This document shows, piece by piece, positions 33,090 to 41,939 of a stretch of 64,000 nucleotides of DNA. Made by a program: the position numbers and the translations under genes. This stretch comes from Clostridia bacterium (GTDB lineage: Bacteria > Bacillota > Clostridia > Christensenellales > Borkfalkiaceae). How positions within the stretch are numbered: the stretch's first letter is position 1; the number at the start of each line of letters is the position of its first letter. Location of the stretch: positions 62,001 through 126,000 of the forward strand of contig JAFTKC010000010.1 in the NCBI GenBank assembly GCA_017456055.1, read 5' to 3'. The notes under the pieces are model-generated. The model saw nothing but the letters and a program-made list of their open reading frames with translations, was not told the DNA's origin and did not search any database.

Positions 33090-34529
33090 TTATTTTCTCC
33101 GCGTTAATTCTATAACCGTATCTTTATCATTAAATAAATTTTTTATACCGTATACTTCCTGAAATCTTTCACACCCCTTTCCACAAATTACGATTAAATC
33201 GTCCTTTTTTGCCTTAGAGAGCGCGTACTTTATAGCCTCGTATCTATCTTGAACTATCATGTAATCCTTTTTTAATGGAAGTATTCCGTTTTCAATTTGA
33301 TTTATTATATCCATTGGCTCTTCAAAGCGTGGATTGTCGCTAGTTATTATCGTAAAGTCTGCTTTTTCTCCACTTATTTTGCCCATTATTTCTCTTTTTC
33401 CTTTATCCCTATTTCCCCCACAACCAAATACGCAAATTAGTTTATTTTTACATACTCTTTTTAAGGTCGTTAAGGTCTTAGATAAGCCGTCTGGCGTATG
33501 GGCGTAATCAACGAATACCGAAAAGTTTTGGTCATACACTTTTTCGAGTCTCCCCGATACGCCTTTTAGGTTTTCTAATCCCTCTACCACTTTATCTATT
33601 TTTACACCCATCAAAGCACAAGCAGATGCCGCAGCAAGAGCGTTTGAAACGTTAAATTTTCCTATTAGATTTATTTTCACGTCGTAAATGCAATCGAATA
33701 AGTTTAGTAAAAATGACGAGCCTTTTATATCTTCTACTACGTTTAATGCAAACACGTCTGCAGGATTATCTAAACCGAAAGTGACGGCGTTTTTGCATTT
33801 ACTTAGAATTTCCATGCCAAAACTATCGTCACTATTTATCACCGAATACTTAGGTTTATTGCATGTAAATAGTTTTAATTTTGCATTTTTATAAGTCTGC
33901 ATATCATTAAAAAAATCAAGATGATCTTGAGATAGATTAGTAAATACGGCAATTTCAAAATCTATGCCGTAAACCTTGCTTAACTCTAGGGCGTGAGCGG
34001 AGACTTCCATTACTACTACGCTTACCCCCGACTCATACATTTCTAAAAATATTTTGTGAAGTTCAATTGGGTCTGGCGTAGTTAAATCTGCTTCGATAAA
34101 TTTATTTTGATAGAAAACTCCTAACGTTCCAATTAACCCGCATTTGATTCCTGCGCCCGTTAAAATTGAAGTTGTAAAGTGAGTGGTCGTTGTTTTTCCG
34201 TTTGTTCCCGTCACTCCTATTATCTTCATTTTTTTATGCGCGTGGTGAGTAAATATAGACGCTATTTCGCTCATAGCCTTTCTAGTATCTTCCACTATAA
34301 TTTGAGTTAACGAAGTATCTAATTCTCTCTCGGTGACTACACAAACTCCCCCGTAATTTTCCACTTGTCTAACATATTCGTGTCCGTCAAAATCTCTTCC
34401 CGATAGACAAAAAAACATACTCCCTTTAGTCACCGAATTAGAGTCGATTTTAAGTTCTAATATATTGAGATCTAGATTTCCAATTGTTTTTATAGTTTTA
34501 ATTTCACTTAAGATTTTTCTTAACTTCAT
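33090..34529 (-). CDS. murE: UDP-N-acetylmuramoyl-tripeptide ligase, meso-diaminopimelate type
   Basis: A 479-residue Mur ligase that adds the third peptide residue. Motifs: KGSMFFCLSGRDFDGH near residue 35, GVTGTNGKTTT near 107, SQDHLDFF near 205, VDYAHTPDGL near 335. The specificity block is TSDNPRFEEP near 393; DNPR is characteristic of enzymes that add meso-diaminopimelate, so the cell wall is predicted to be of that type. It is the first gene of the lower division run murE to ftsZ. No clean promoter is visible in 34530-34646, though several AT-rich -10-like boxes occur. Confidence 0.94.
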   Translation of the reverse strand: MKLRKILSEIKTIKTIGNLDLNILELKIDSNSVTKGSMFFCLSGRDFDGHEYVRQVENYGGVCVVTERELDTSLTQIIVEDTRKAMSEIASIFTHHAHKKMKIIGVTGTNGKTTTTHFTTSILTGAGIKCGLIGTLGVFYQNKFIEADLTTPDPIELHKIFLEMYESGVSVVVMEVSAHALELSKVYGIDFEIAVFTNLSQDHLDFFNDMQTYKNAKLKLFTCNKPKYSVINSDDSFGMEILSKCKNAVTFGLDNPADVFALNVVEDIKGSSFLLNLFDCIYDVKINLIGKFNVSNALAAASACALMGVKIDKVVEGLENLKGVSGRLEKVYDQNFSVFVDYAHTPDGLSKTLTTLKRVCKNKLICVFGCGGNRDKGKREIMGKISGEKADFTIITSDNPRFEEPMDIINQIENGILPLKKDYMIVQDRYEAIKYALSKAKKDDLIVICGKGCERFQEVYGIKNLFNDKDTVIELTRRK

Positions 34530-34646
34530 ATAACTCGTCCTCTTTTATCATTATATAAATAATATATGACTTATAATAAATTATATGAAGAGAAGAGTTA
34601 TATCTCTTTGTGCCGAATTTTGCTTAAATTTGTCTTTGAAAAAAAT

Positions 34647-34674
34647 ATTCGCCGTGGCTTTTGCCACGGCGAAT
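34647..34674 (-). terminator. Terminator after ygjV
   Basis: Perfect 12-bp GC-rich stem ATTCGCCGTGGC / GCCACGGCGAAT with a 4-base loop, followed on the minus strand by A then seven T. It separates the phosphohexomutase-ygjV unit from murE. Confidence 0.92.
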
Positions 34675-34683
34675 TAAATTTAG

Positions 34684-35247
34684 TTATTCATCAATTTTTT
34701 TTGATTCTTTTTTTACGTCGTATCTAATTATAGATATAATTATCGAACATATCATAAATATATTTCCAACAGCAGGAAAAATTGACAACGTAAAGACGTT
34801 ATAAATTAACCAAAGTGGAGCGCCTGCTAGCGAAACAATACGCATAATCTTTTCGTTTTTCATCCAAAAGGCGCTAGTTTGCGCCGTATTTGCGATTATC
34901 GGTACAATCCCAAACGCCACGTTAATTAACGTTATTTCCTTAGTCGTAAATATTACGATTAAACCGCCTACAAAGAATAGCACGTAAAGCATAAAAATAA
35001 TTAGTTTTTTATGCTTTTTAATAAATTCTTTCGTTTGATATCCAGCAACGATTGAAATTAATACTGCAAATATTTCCGTATAAACGCCCTCAAACGCACC
35101 TAAAAAGAAATACTGAAATATATATAACGTCGTAGACGTTGCGTAAAAGAATATTACCTTATTCTTAGAATTAAATTGATAACTTATAATAAGTAATGCC
35201 ACGGCTACAAAGCCTATGATATTACCTATTATTTGCATAGTAGTCAT
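34684..35247 (-). CDS. YgjV-family inner membrane protein
   Basis: A 187-residue protein with about six hydrophobic segments, starting IIGNIIGFVAVALLIISYQF and containing FYATSTTLYIFQYFFLGAF, matching the YgjV family of unknown function. The C-terminus is charged (KKESKKIDE). It follows the phosphohexomutase gene after 16 bases and ends at a strong terminator. No functional link to the cell-wall genes is evident. Confidence 0.78.
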   Translation of the reverse strand: MTTMQIIGNIIGFVAVALLIISYQFNSKNKVIFFYATSTTLYIFQYFFLGAFEGVYTEIFAVLISIVAGYQTKEFIKKHKKLIIFMLYVLFFVGGLIVIFTTKEITLINVAFGIVPIIANTAQTSAFWMKNEKIMRIVSLAGAPLWLIYNVFTLSIFPAVGNIFMICSIIISIIRYDVKKESKKIDE

Positions 35248-35263
35248 TATTTCACCTTTGTTA

Positions 35264-36769
35264 TTATTTTACAAAGTCCATAAGTTTAGTGCAATCTAGT
35301 TTATCATAATTTTTAATAAATTCTGCTAATTCTTTAGCAATTTTCTTTGCTCCACCAATCTCGTTGCTTTCAATATTTAACGGCAACAATGGATCGTGCA
35401 AGGATAATCTTAATAAGAACCAACCGTTTCCATGCTCTTTATCAAGATTTACTCTAACACCCTCGTAATTTTCTTTTTCTAAAGTCCAACCATTTTTATT
35501 TTTAGCGTATTCAGTTAACTCGTCAATAACCTTTTGTCCGTATTCTTTGAAGTCTTCGAGCATTATGTTCATTCTAAACTCTACGCTCTCTATTGGTTCT
35601 TCTAAGGTGCTTATTAATGATTCTAAAGTATAACCCTCTTTTTTGCCACGAGCAAGTTCTATTAGTAGTTTGGTCACTAGGTATGCACCATCGTCTAGGA
35701 AATAGTTTTCCTTTAACGCGCCGTGACCTGAAGTTTCAATTGCAAGTTGACTATCTTGTCCTAAATTATTTAGGCGAATTGATTCGTTAATAACGTTTCT
35801 ATAACCTCTTTTGAATCTATGATGTACTCCGCCCTTTTCTTTAATAAATTTTGCAAGTCCCGTTGAAGTAATTGAGTCGGTGACGATAGTCGTTCCCGGA
35901 TGCTCTCTAAGTAAAATTGCAGAAAGCATTGCTATTATTCTATTTCTATTGAGTTCGCTTCCGTCTTTTAGAACAGCACCCGCTCTATCAACGTCGGTAT
36001 CAAAGATAATGCCTAAATCTGCGTTATTTTCTTTAACGGCTAAGGTTATGCTTTCCATAGCAGTCTTGTCTTCTGGATTTGGAATATGGTTAGGGAAACT
36101 TCCGTCAGGATCAAGATATTTACTGCCCGTAGTATCTGCTCCTAAAGGCTTTAATACCTTATCAACGTAAAATCCTCCTGCTCCGTTGCCTGCGTCAACG
36201 ACTATCCTAAAGCCCTTTAATGGCTCTTCTTCTCCTGTTGCCTTTCTAATTTTATCTGCGAGAATTTTTGAATAGGTATCCATAAATTCACCACTCTTTA
36301 ACTCGCCCTTTTTTGTAGAGAGAATCTTTTCACTTTTGGCGTATTCTAAAATCTTCTTAATGTCGCCTTTTTCTAAGCCTCCGTCTGCCGTGAAAAACTT
36401 AAACCCGTTTCTATTAAACGGCAAATGACTTGCGGTGACCATAATAGTTCCGTCAAAATTAAAGCCTTCGGTTATTGTAGCCATAAACATTGCAGGGGTA
36501 CTTGCCATCTTAAAATCAGTCACTTCAAGACCTTGATTTACCATCTCTTCGCATATCCACTCGGTTAACTTTTCGCCCGACAATCTTGAATCTCTACCGA
36601 TAGCAACTCTTAAGTTATCTTTTCTTCCCTTTTTATCAGCAAGCCATAATGCAAAGCCTCTTCCTATATCTTTGCAAACCTTTTCAGTTAAGTTTACGCT
36701 TTGTCCTTCAATACCTTCTAAGGCAACTCCACGAATATCGCTTCCATTTTGCAACTTTTTGTAGTCCAT
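35264..36769 (-). CDS. Phosphohexomutase (phosphomannomutase/phosphoglucomutase)
   Basis: A 501-residue alpha-D-phosphohexomutase. Domain 1 has IGRDSRLSG and the phosphoserine loop TASHLPFNRNG (Ser near residue 114); the metal-binding loop is DTDVDRAG near 260; domain 3 has ETSGHGALKENYFLDDGAY near 345; the phosphate-binding C-terminal domain has RLSLHDPLLPLNIES. It interconverts hexose 6- and 1-phosphates, feeding nucleotide-sugar synthesis for the polysaccharide locus or wall. Exact sugar not decided. It has its own promoter and is cotranscribed with ygjV. Confidence 0.87.
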   Translation of the reverse strand: MDYKKLQNGSDIRGVALEGIEGQSVNLTEKVCKDIGRGFALWLADKKGRKDNLRVAIGRDSRLSGEKLTEWICEEMVNQGLEVTDFKMASTPAMFMATITEGFNFDGTIMVTASHLPFNRNGFKFFTADGGLEKGDIKKILEYAKSEKILSTKKGELKSGEFMDTYSKILADKIRKATGEEEPLKGFRIVVDAGNGAGGFYVDKVLKPLGADTTGSKYLDPDGSFPNHIPNPEDKTAMESITLAVKENNADLGIIFDTDVDRAGAVLKDGSELNRNRIIAMLSAILLREHPGTTIVTDSITSTGLAKFIKEKGGVHHRFKRGYRNVINESIRLNNLGQDSQLAIETSGHGALKENYFLDDGAYLVTKLLIELARGKKEGYTLESLISTLEEPIESVEFRMNIMLEDFKEYGQKVIDELTEYAKNKNGWTLEKENYEGVRVNLDKEHGNGWFLLRLSLHDPLLPLNIESNEIGGAKKIAKELAEFIKNYDKLDCTKLMDFVK

Positions 36770-36798
36770 TTACTCTCTCCTTTATATAACACCCTTAA

Positions 36799-36827
36799 AT
36801 TGTAGCACAATTTTTTATTTTTTTCAA
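36799..36827 (-). promoter_or_regulatory. Promoter of the phosphohexomutase gene
   Basis: TTGAAA (36827-36822), 17-base spacer, TACAAT (36804-36799), about 25 bases before an AAAGGAGAG ribosome site. Confidence 0.72.
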
Positions 36828-36830
36828 CAT

Positions 36831-36858
36831 AAAAGCCACTCTTTGTGAGTGGCTTTTT
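36831..36858 (-). terminator. Terminator after fucI
   Basis: Perfect stem AAAAGCCACTC / GAGTGGCTTTT with loop of five, ten bases after the fucI stop. Confidence 0.88.
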
Positions 36859-36867
36859 ATAAATTTT

Positions 36868-38670
36868 TTATCTAACGTTCTTATACATTGGTCCATACGC
36901 TGCGCAAGCCCTATAATCTTGCCCTTCTTTATCCGATCCGAACGCATTAAAACTTGCAGGACGATAAATATCTTTATCGTCAATATTGTGTAGCGACACG
37001 GGAATTCTAAGCATCGAACACATAGTTATTATATCTGCGCCTATATGTCCATAGGAAATCGCTCCGTGGTTTGCTCCCCAATTATTCATAAGTTCGTATG
37101 CCGAAGTAAATGCACCTTTTCCTGTAATTCTCGGTGTAAACCAAGTGCACGGCCACGTGTAGTCCGTTCTCTTCCAAAGTTTATCTGTCACTTGGTCTGG
37201 AAGTTTAACCGTCCATCCCTCTGCAATTTGCATAGTAGGTCCTAGACCTTTTACAAGGTTTAATCTCATCATAGTGACTGGCATTTCTGCTTTAGTTATA
37301 AATCTACTTGAATATCCACCACCGCGGAAATATCCAAGGTCAGCGTACGGCCAAGTGGTTGCTTTCATCATAGTATCAATATCACTATCGGTCACTTCCC
37401 ACCACTTTTTCATAACGGCGTTTCCGTTTTCATCTTCAACTTCACCACAAGCGTCAACGCAACAAGCCCCCGAATTTATTAAATGAATAAATCCGTCTGC
37501 CTCTAAGGCTTTTCCTTCTATATCGTAGTCGGTCACTCTCTTAACTGCATCTTTTGACCAATATGTTCTAACGTCGGCAAATATTTGCGCTCTTCCCGTC
37601 AAGAGTTTACCAAAAAGCATAGTTATTCCGTTTAGAACATCGTTTTCCGTTGCGAGAATATAAGGCTCTCTTGCTCCGTTCCAATCAAAAGAAGAATTTA
37701 ATATGCTCTCTGGAAAATCGCAGTTTGGATAAAAGTCCGTCCATTGACGTTGTCCTTGGAATCCGCCCGCAATTGCGTTATGTCCTACAGCCTCTTCCTC
37801 TGCACCTTTTGGAAGATTAGAATTTCCATTAAACAAGTCTTTAATAATGCACGCCATTTTTGCCGTAAATTCCCAATCTTGTTCCTTTTTTTCTTCCGTT
37901 CTTTGAAGTTCTTTTGGATTTTTATCGAAATCTTGATTGCATTTTTCCTTTATCCACTTTAATGCTTTTTGATATTCATTTTCGTCGTAAATACCCTCAG
38001 TCATTCTTCTAATTATTTCCACTTCGTCCACCGATTCAACTCTCATACCGAGATATTCTTCTATAAACTCAGGGCTAATAATTGATCCACCAATACCCAT
38101 ACATACAGAGCCAATTTGTAGATATGATTTTCCCCTCATAGTTGCAACGGCAACTGCGCATCTAGCAAATCTTAGCAATTTATTAGAAACGTCACCAGGT
38201 ATTGAAGTGTCGTCCATATCTTGAACTTCGTGTCCGTAAATTCCAAATGCAGGCAAACCTTTTTGTGCGTGAGTTGCTAATACTGAAGCAAGATATACTG
38301 CTCCAGGTCTTTCCGTTCCATTAAATCCCCATACACCCTTAATGGTCATAGGGTCCATATCCATAGTTTCAGCGCCGTAGCACCAACAAGGCGTGACGGT
38401 TAACGTAATATCCACCCCTGCTTTTTTAAATTTATCGGCACATGCAGCAGACTCAGCAACTCTGCCGATAGTGGTATCGGCAATTATTACTTTTACCTTT
38501 TCTCCGTTTGAATAAAAAACGTTATCTTCTATTAGTTTTTTGGCTGACTTTGCCATATTCATAGTTTGCACTTCAAGAGATTCTCTAACTTTTAACGGAC
38601 CTCTTCTACCATCGATAGTCGGTCTAATGCCAATTACCGGATAGTCTCCTATTAGTCTTGATTTTGCCAT
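36868..38670 (-). CDS. fucI: L-fucose isomerase
   Basis: A 600-residue enzyme converting L-fucose to L-fuculose, full length for FucI (about 590). The start [35 protein letters not shown] near residue 90, and [20 protein letters not shown] near 140 are typical. The C-terminal half has the metal-site region with [22 protein letters not shown]. It also may act on D-arabinose in some organisms. Cotranscribed with fucU behind an AraC regulator; the kinase and aldolase of the pathway are not in this window. Confidence 0.93.
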   Translation of the reverse strand: MAKSRLIGDYPVIGIRPTIDGRRGPLKVRESLEVQTMNMAKSAKKLIEDNVFYSNGEKVKVIIADTTIGRVAESAACADKFKKAGVDITLTVTPCWCYGAETMDMDPMTIKGVWGFNGTERPGAVYLASVLATHAQKGLPAFGIYGHEVQDMDDTSIPGDVSNKLLRFARCAVAVATMRGKSYLQIGSVCMGIGGSIISPEFIEEYLGMRVESVDEVEIIRRMTEGIYDENEYQKALKWIKEKCNQDFDKNPKELQRTEEKKEQDWEFTAKMACIIKDLFNGNSNLPKGAEEEAVGHNAIAGGFQGQRQWTDFYPNCDFPESILNSSFDWNGAREPYILATENDVLNGITMLFGKLLTGRAQIFADVRTYWSKDAVKRVTDYDIEGKALEADGFIHLINSGACCVDACGEVEDENGNAVMKKWWEVTDSDIDTMMKATTWPYADLGYFRGGGYSSRFITKAEMPVTMMRLNLVKGLGPTMQIAEGWTVKLPDQVTDKLWKRTDYTWPCTWFTPRITGKGAFTSAYELMNNWGANHGAISYGHIGADIITMCSMLRIPVSLHNIDDKDIYRPASFNAFGSDKEGQDYRACAAYGPMYKNVR

Positions 38671-38688
38671 AATTTATCTCCTTATTAA

Positions 38689-39120
38689 TTATTTTATAAC
38701 ACCTTTTTTAATTATAACGTTAGCATATATAGCCTCTTCACCCGTCGCTATCACGGCATAGGCAGTTTTCGCTCTTTCATAAAAGGCAAATCTTTCTAAA
38801 TGCCCTATACTAACGTTATCGTCGTTTTCTATCGCCGTATTTTTATACACATCCCAAATTTCAGGATTAACTTTTCCCACGTCCGAATCTACTAGTTGCA
38901 TTAAAATTAAATTTTTACTAGCGTACGTATCTAAAGGAATAAGTTTTAATACGGCTTCTAAAACTTCATTACCCGACAATCCGTCTGCACGGACAACTCT
39001 CTTTCCAAACGTTTCCGCAGGAAAGTTTGCGTCGGCAATTACTATTTCGTCACCATGCCCCATTTCGCATAAAATTTTAAGAAGTTCAGGGCTACATATT
39101 TTAGGAACACCTTTTAACAT
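38689..39120 (-). CDS. fucU: L-fucose mutarotase
   Basis: A 143-residue RbsD/FucU-family protein that interconverts alpha and beta anomers of L-fucose. Motifs: MLKGVPKICSPELLKILCEMGHGDEI at the N-terminus (His in MGHGD is catalytic), ADANFPAE near 29, and FAFYERAKTAYAVIATGE near 112. It is the first gene of the fuc unit, 18 bases before fucI. FucU rather than RbsD follows from the neighbour. Confidence 0.92.
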   Translation of the reverse strand: MLKGVPKICSPELLKILCEMGHGDEIVIADANFPAETFGKRVVRADGLSGNEVLEAVLKLIPLDTYASKNLILMQLVDSDVGKVNPEIWDVYKNTAIENDDNVSIGHLERFAFYERAKTAYAVIATGEEAIYANVIIKKGVIK

Positions 39121-39142
39121 TTTATCTCCTTTTAAATTATCC

Positions 39143-39171
39143 TTGATTTTTCCTTGTGGATAAATTATAAT
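39143..39171 (+). promoter_or_regulatory. Promoter of the AraC regulator; divergent fucU promoter overlaps
   Basis: Plus strand: TTGATT (39143-39148), 17 bases, TATAAT (39166-39171). On the minus strand a TATAAT (39169-39164) overlaps it but has only a weak -35 (TTTATT), consistent with an activator-dependent fucU promoter. Confidence 0.6.
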
Positions 39172-39221
39172 ATATTAAATAATACAAATAAATATATAAA
39201 ATTATTAAAAAGGTTAAGAAT

Positions 39222-40058
39222 ATGAGCAAAAACGAAAAAACGCCAATAGGCTTAAAAATTGAATATCCTTCCCAAGAAGAAGCGAGGTTTTTTACAAACT
39301 CTCTTAATTTTCCCATAAAAGATATTCTTATTGGCATAACCTATCCCTTTCCAACCTATTCAGTGACTAGAAAGGCAAGTAAAAAATACTTCCTTTTTGA
39401 ATACGTTTTAAGTGGTGAAGGAAGAGTCTATCTAAACGGCAAGTGGCAAAAAATTAAAAAAGGCGACGTTTTGTTCTTTGATAAAAACGACGACCAAGAT
39501 TTTCACTCTCTTAAGAGCACCCCCCTAAAAAAGATATGGCTTTCTTTTTCAAGCGAGTATATTGATAATATGATTAAGGCTTTTTCCTTAAAAACGGGAA
39601 TATATTCAGTTGATTTATCTTCTCTTTTTATAAATTTATACGAAATCTCAAAAAACAACTCCCTATTCAACGAGTCTTTCTTTTTGATTTGCGACAACTT
39701 ACATAAAATTATAACTGAACTCTCTTCAACGGGTTTTGAGCAAAATTCCACCACTCAAATTAAACTAAAAAACGAACTCTCTGGCTATATCTATAAAAAC
39801 ACTTCTCTAGATGATATCGCCAGTGAACTTGGCGTTTCAAAAACGACTTTAATTAGAAATTTTTCAAAAGAGTGTGGTATTACACCCTATCAATTTTTGC
39901 TATTAGAGAGAATAAAAATTTCAAAATCTCTATTGAAAACAACCACTATGAGCGTTAAGGAAATTGCTTACTTGCTTTGTTTTACAGACGAACATTATTT
40001 TTCATTTTATTTTAAAAAACACGTTGGCCTTTCCCCCACACAATATAGAAGAAAATAA
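39222..40058 (+). CDS. AraC-family transcriptional regulator, probable fucose regulator
   Basis: A 278-residue regulator with an N-terminal cupin-like sensor domain (about residues 20-150; LSGEGRVYLNGKWQKIKKGD) and a C-terminal double helix-turn-helix (about 185-278; LDDIASELGVSKTTLIRNFS and the typical end DEHYFSFYFKKHVGLSPTQYR). It is divergent from fucU-fucI, so it probably activates them in response to L-fucose or a related sugar. It starts 51 bases from its -10 box with an AAGG site. Confidence 0.88.
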   Translation: MSKNEKTPIGLKIEYPSQEEARFFTNSLNFPIKDILIGITYPFPTYSVTRKASKKYFLFEYVLSGEGRVYLNGKWQKIKKGDVLFFDKNDDQDFHSLKSTPLKKIWLSFSSEYIDNMIKAFSLKTGIYSVDLSSLFINLYEISKNNSLFNESFFLICDNLHKIITELSSTGFEQNSTTQIKLKNELSGYIYKNTSLDDIASELGVSKTTLIRNFSKECGITPYQFLLLERIKISKSLLKTTTMSVKEIAYLLCFTDEHYFSFYFKKHVGLSPTQYRRK

Positions 40059-40059
40059 T

Positions 40060-40089
40060 AAAAGTCGTAGAATTTTCCACGACTTTTTT
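40060..40089. terminator. Bidirectional terminator between araC-type gene and PBP gene
   Basis: Stem AAAAGTCGT / ACGACTTTT (40060-40068 and 40079-40087) flanked by A and T runs, between convergent genes. Confidence 0.82.
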
Positions 40090-40094
40090 ACTTT

Positions 40095-41822
40095 TTATGG
40101 TTTGATGTTTTTCAAATCTATTATTCCTTGAAATACTTGTTTTGCGTAAGGTGCTGCAACAGTCGAGCCGTAGTATTCGCCAACGGGCTCGTCGATAATT
40201 ACAAGAGCAAGATATTTAGGGTTGTTTGCGGGAAAATATCCTATAAAACTTGAAACGTATTTTCCTTGTGCGATTACTCCGTTCTCGTATTTTTGTGCCG
40301 TTCCAGTTTTGCCTGCCACTCTATACCCTTCAATATACGCATGTTTTCCAGAGCCCTCGCTTACTACCTTTTCAAGCATTTCGGATAATATGCTGGAAGC
40401 CTTTTCACTCACCACTTTGCCCTTTAAGGTAGGGTAGATTTTTTGAGCAAGTATTCCCGAATTATCGTATATCTCGCTTACTAAATAGGGCGTGTATAAA
40501 TTTCCTCCATTTATTGCTGCAGCAGTTGCCGATGCCAACTGAAGCCCCGTCACCGCTATCGTTTGTCCAAAGCCAATTCTTGCTATCTCTACGTTATTTA
40601 CTGCAAAGTATGGTAAAAGCATGCCTGAAGCCTCTCCGCTGATATCTACTCCCGTAGTTTTACCAAAACCAAAGGCCTCTATGTATTCGTACATTGTTTC
40701 TTTTCCCAAACTCATTGCAATATCTACAAAAATCGGATTGCAACTATTATTTAGCGCTCCAGACAAATTAAGATTTGCGTGTTTTCCGTTTTGGTGATTG
40801 CTCCAACACTTTACCCTTTGCCCATCCACGTATCTATACCTAGAAGAATTAAATATATGCGTCGGTGAATAAGCCTTACTATTTCCCTTAAGGTATTCTT
40901 CAATATTTGCGCAAGAAGTTATTATCTTAAAGGTTGAACCCGGCTCGAATATATCACTAACGAGTCTATTCCTACTAAGAGAATTTAACGTGTCTAAATC
41001 GTCTCTTGGAATCTCGTTTAGATTATACGAAGGCTTGGTAGTCATTGCTAAAATTTCACCCGTATTTGGCTCTAAAACGAGCATTTGACAAGATTTAGCT
41101 GAGTGAACTTGCATGGCTTCACTCATAGCCGTTTCTACTAGTCTTTGAATATCGTAGTCTATAGTTAGTTTTAAATTAAGTCCGTCGGTCGCTTTTATAT
41201 AACTAGCGTTTCCTCCGTCAATTTCCACACCAACTATATCCGTTTCATAAAGAATTTGTCCGTCAGTTCCACTTAAATATTTATCATAGTAAAGTTCTAA
41301 CCCAGACTGCCCTTTTCCGTCCGTAGAAGTAAAACCTAAAGTTGAACTTAAAAAATCACCGTACGGATAAATTCTAGAATTATCTCTTGCGTAATATACT
41401 CCATCAAAATTATATTCTATAAGTTGGTTGATTTTTTCTTTTTCAACTTGCTTTTTTATGGTGACTTCGCTCGATATGGTAGTGGTCAATCTATTATAAA
41501 CGTAGTTATAGTCCATTTCTAAAATCTGCGATAGCGTTTTAGAAAGTTTATCCATATCTTTTACCGCTTTCTTGCGCACAAAAATAGAATAAGTATCGTC
41601 GTTTCCTACTAACACTACACCATTTCTATCGAGTATTTCCCCACGAGACGCTATAACGGGTATTTCTCTAGTCCACTGGTCAATGGCTTTTTCTTGAATC
41701 TCTTCACCCCATATAATTTGAACGTAAAAAAGTCTACCTATTATACATAAAAATAAAAATGCAACTATAACGGCAACTGCAAAAAGTCTTCTTCTTAATA
41801 TCGTAATCGAATAATCTTTAAT
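40095..41822 (-). CDS. Class B penicillin-binding protein (FtsI/SpoVD-like), apparent ATT start
   Basis: A transpeptidase that cross-links peptidoglycan. The frame is open from the TAA at 41844-41846 and has no ATG, GTG or TTG before the membrane helix; the first GTG (41615) would remove both the helix and the pedestal motif. ATT at 41822 is preceded by GGTGGTGAT (41834-41826), 8 of 9 to the ideal GGAGGTGAT, with 7-base spacing. From there 575 residues: basic start, helix about 12-30 (FAVAVIVAFLFLCIIG), pedestal motif SRGEILDRNGVVL (about 61-73), then transpeptidase motifs EPGSTFKI (SxxK), CWSNHQNG (SxN) and AGKTGTAQ (KTG). No PASTA domain, which argues for FtsI/PbpB over SpoVD. It is stranded between the polysaccharide locus and the fucose genes. 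Confidence 0.85.
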   Translation of the reverse strand: MKDYSITILRRRLFAVAVIVAFLFLCIIGRLFYVQIIWGEEIQEKAIDQWTREIPVIASRGEILDRNGVVLVGNDDTYSIFVRKKAVKDMDKLSKTLSQILEMDYNYVYNRLTTTISSEVTIKKQVEKEKINQLIEYNFDGVYYARDNSRIYPYGDFLSSTLGFTSTDGKGQSGLELYYDKYLSGTDGQILYETDIVGVEIDGGNASYIKATDGLNLKLTIDYDIQRLVETAMSEAMQVHSAKSCQMLVLEPNTGEILAMTTKPSYNLNEIPRDDLDTLNSLSRNRLVSDIFEPGSTFKIITSCANIEEYLKGNSKAYSPTHIFNSSRYRYVDGQRVKCWSNHQNGKHANLNLSGALNNSCNPIFVDIAMSLGKETMYEYIEAFGFGKTTGVDISGEASGMLLPYFAVNNVEIARIGFGQTIAVTGLQLASATAAAINGGNLYTPYLVSEIYDNSGILAQKIYPTLKGKVVSEKASSILSEMLEKVVSEGSGKHAYIEGYRVAGKTGTAQKYENGVIAQGKYVSSFIGYFPANNPKYLALVIIDEPVGEYYGSTVAAPYAKQVFQGIIDLKNIKP

Positions 41823-41825
41823 AAA

Positions 41826-41834
41826 ATCACCACC
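41826..41834 (-). promoter_or_regulatory. Ribosome binding site that decides the ATT start of the PBP gene
   Basis: GGTGGTGAT on the coding strand, complementary to the 16S tail except one base, seven bases before ATT at 41822. A GTG at a different frame overlaps it but opens only a short frame ending in TAA. Confidence 0.6.
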
Positions 41835-41893
41835 ACCTACGTTTTATATATCTTTATTCGATTTTTTTACTTTTAATTACTCTATTTTGAGCA

Positions 41894-41928
41894 TAAAAAA
41901 AGTAGATAGTAATCTTTTTCTATCTACC
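41894..41928 (-). terminator. Terminator of the exopolysaccharide operon
   Basis: Stem GGTAGATAG / CTATCTAC (41928-41920 and 41909-41902) followed by seven T on the minus strand, just after the stop at 41940. Confidence 0.85.
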
Positions 41929-41939
41929 TTTTATTTTTA

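Noticed and set aside
40095..41615. PBP gene starting at GTG 41615
   Set aside because: This start would remove the membrane anchor and the RGEILDRNG pedestal motif that are encoded in frame just upstream.
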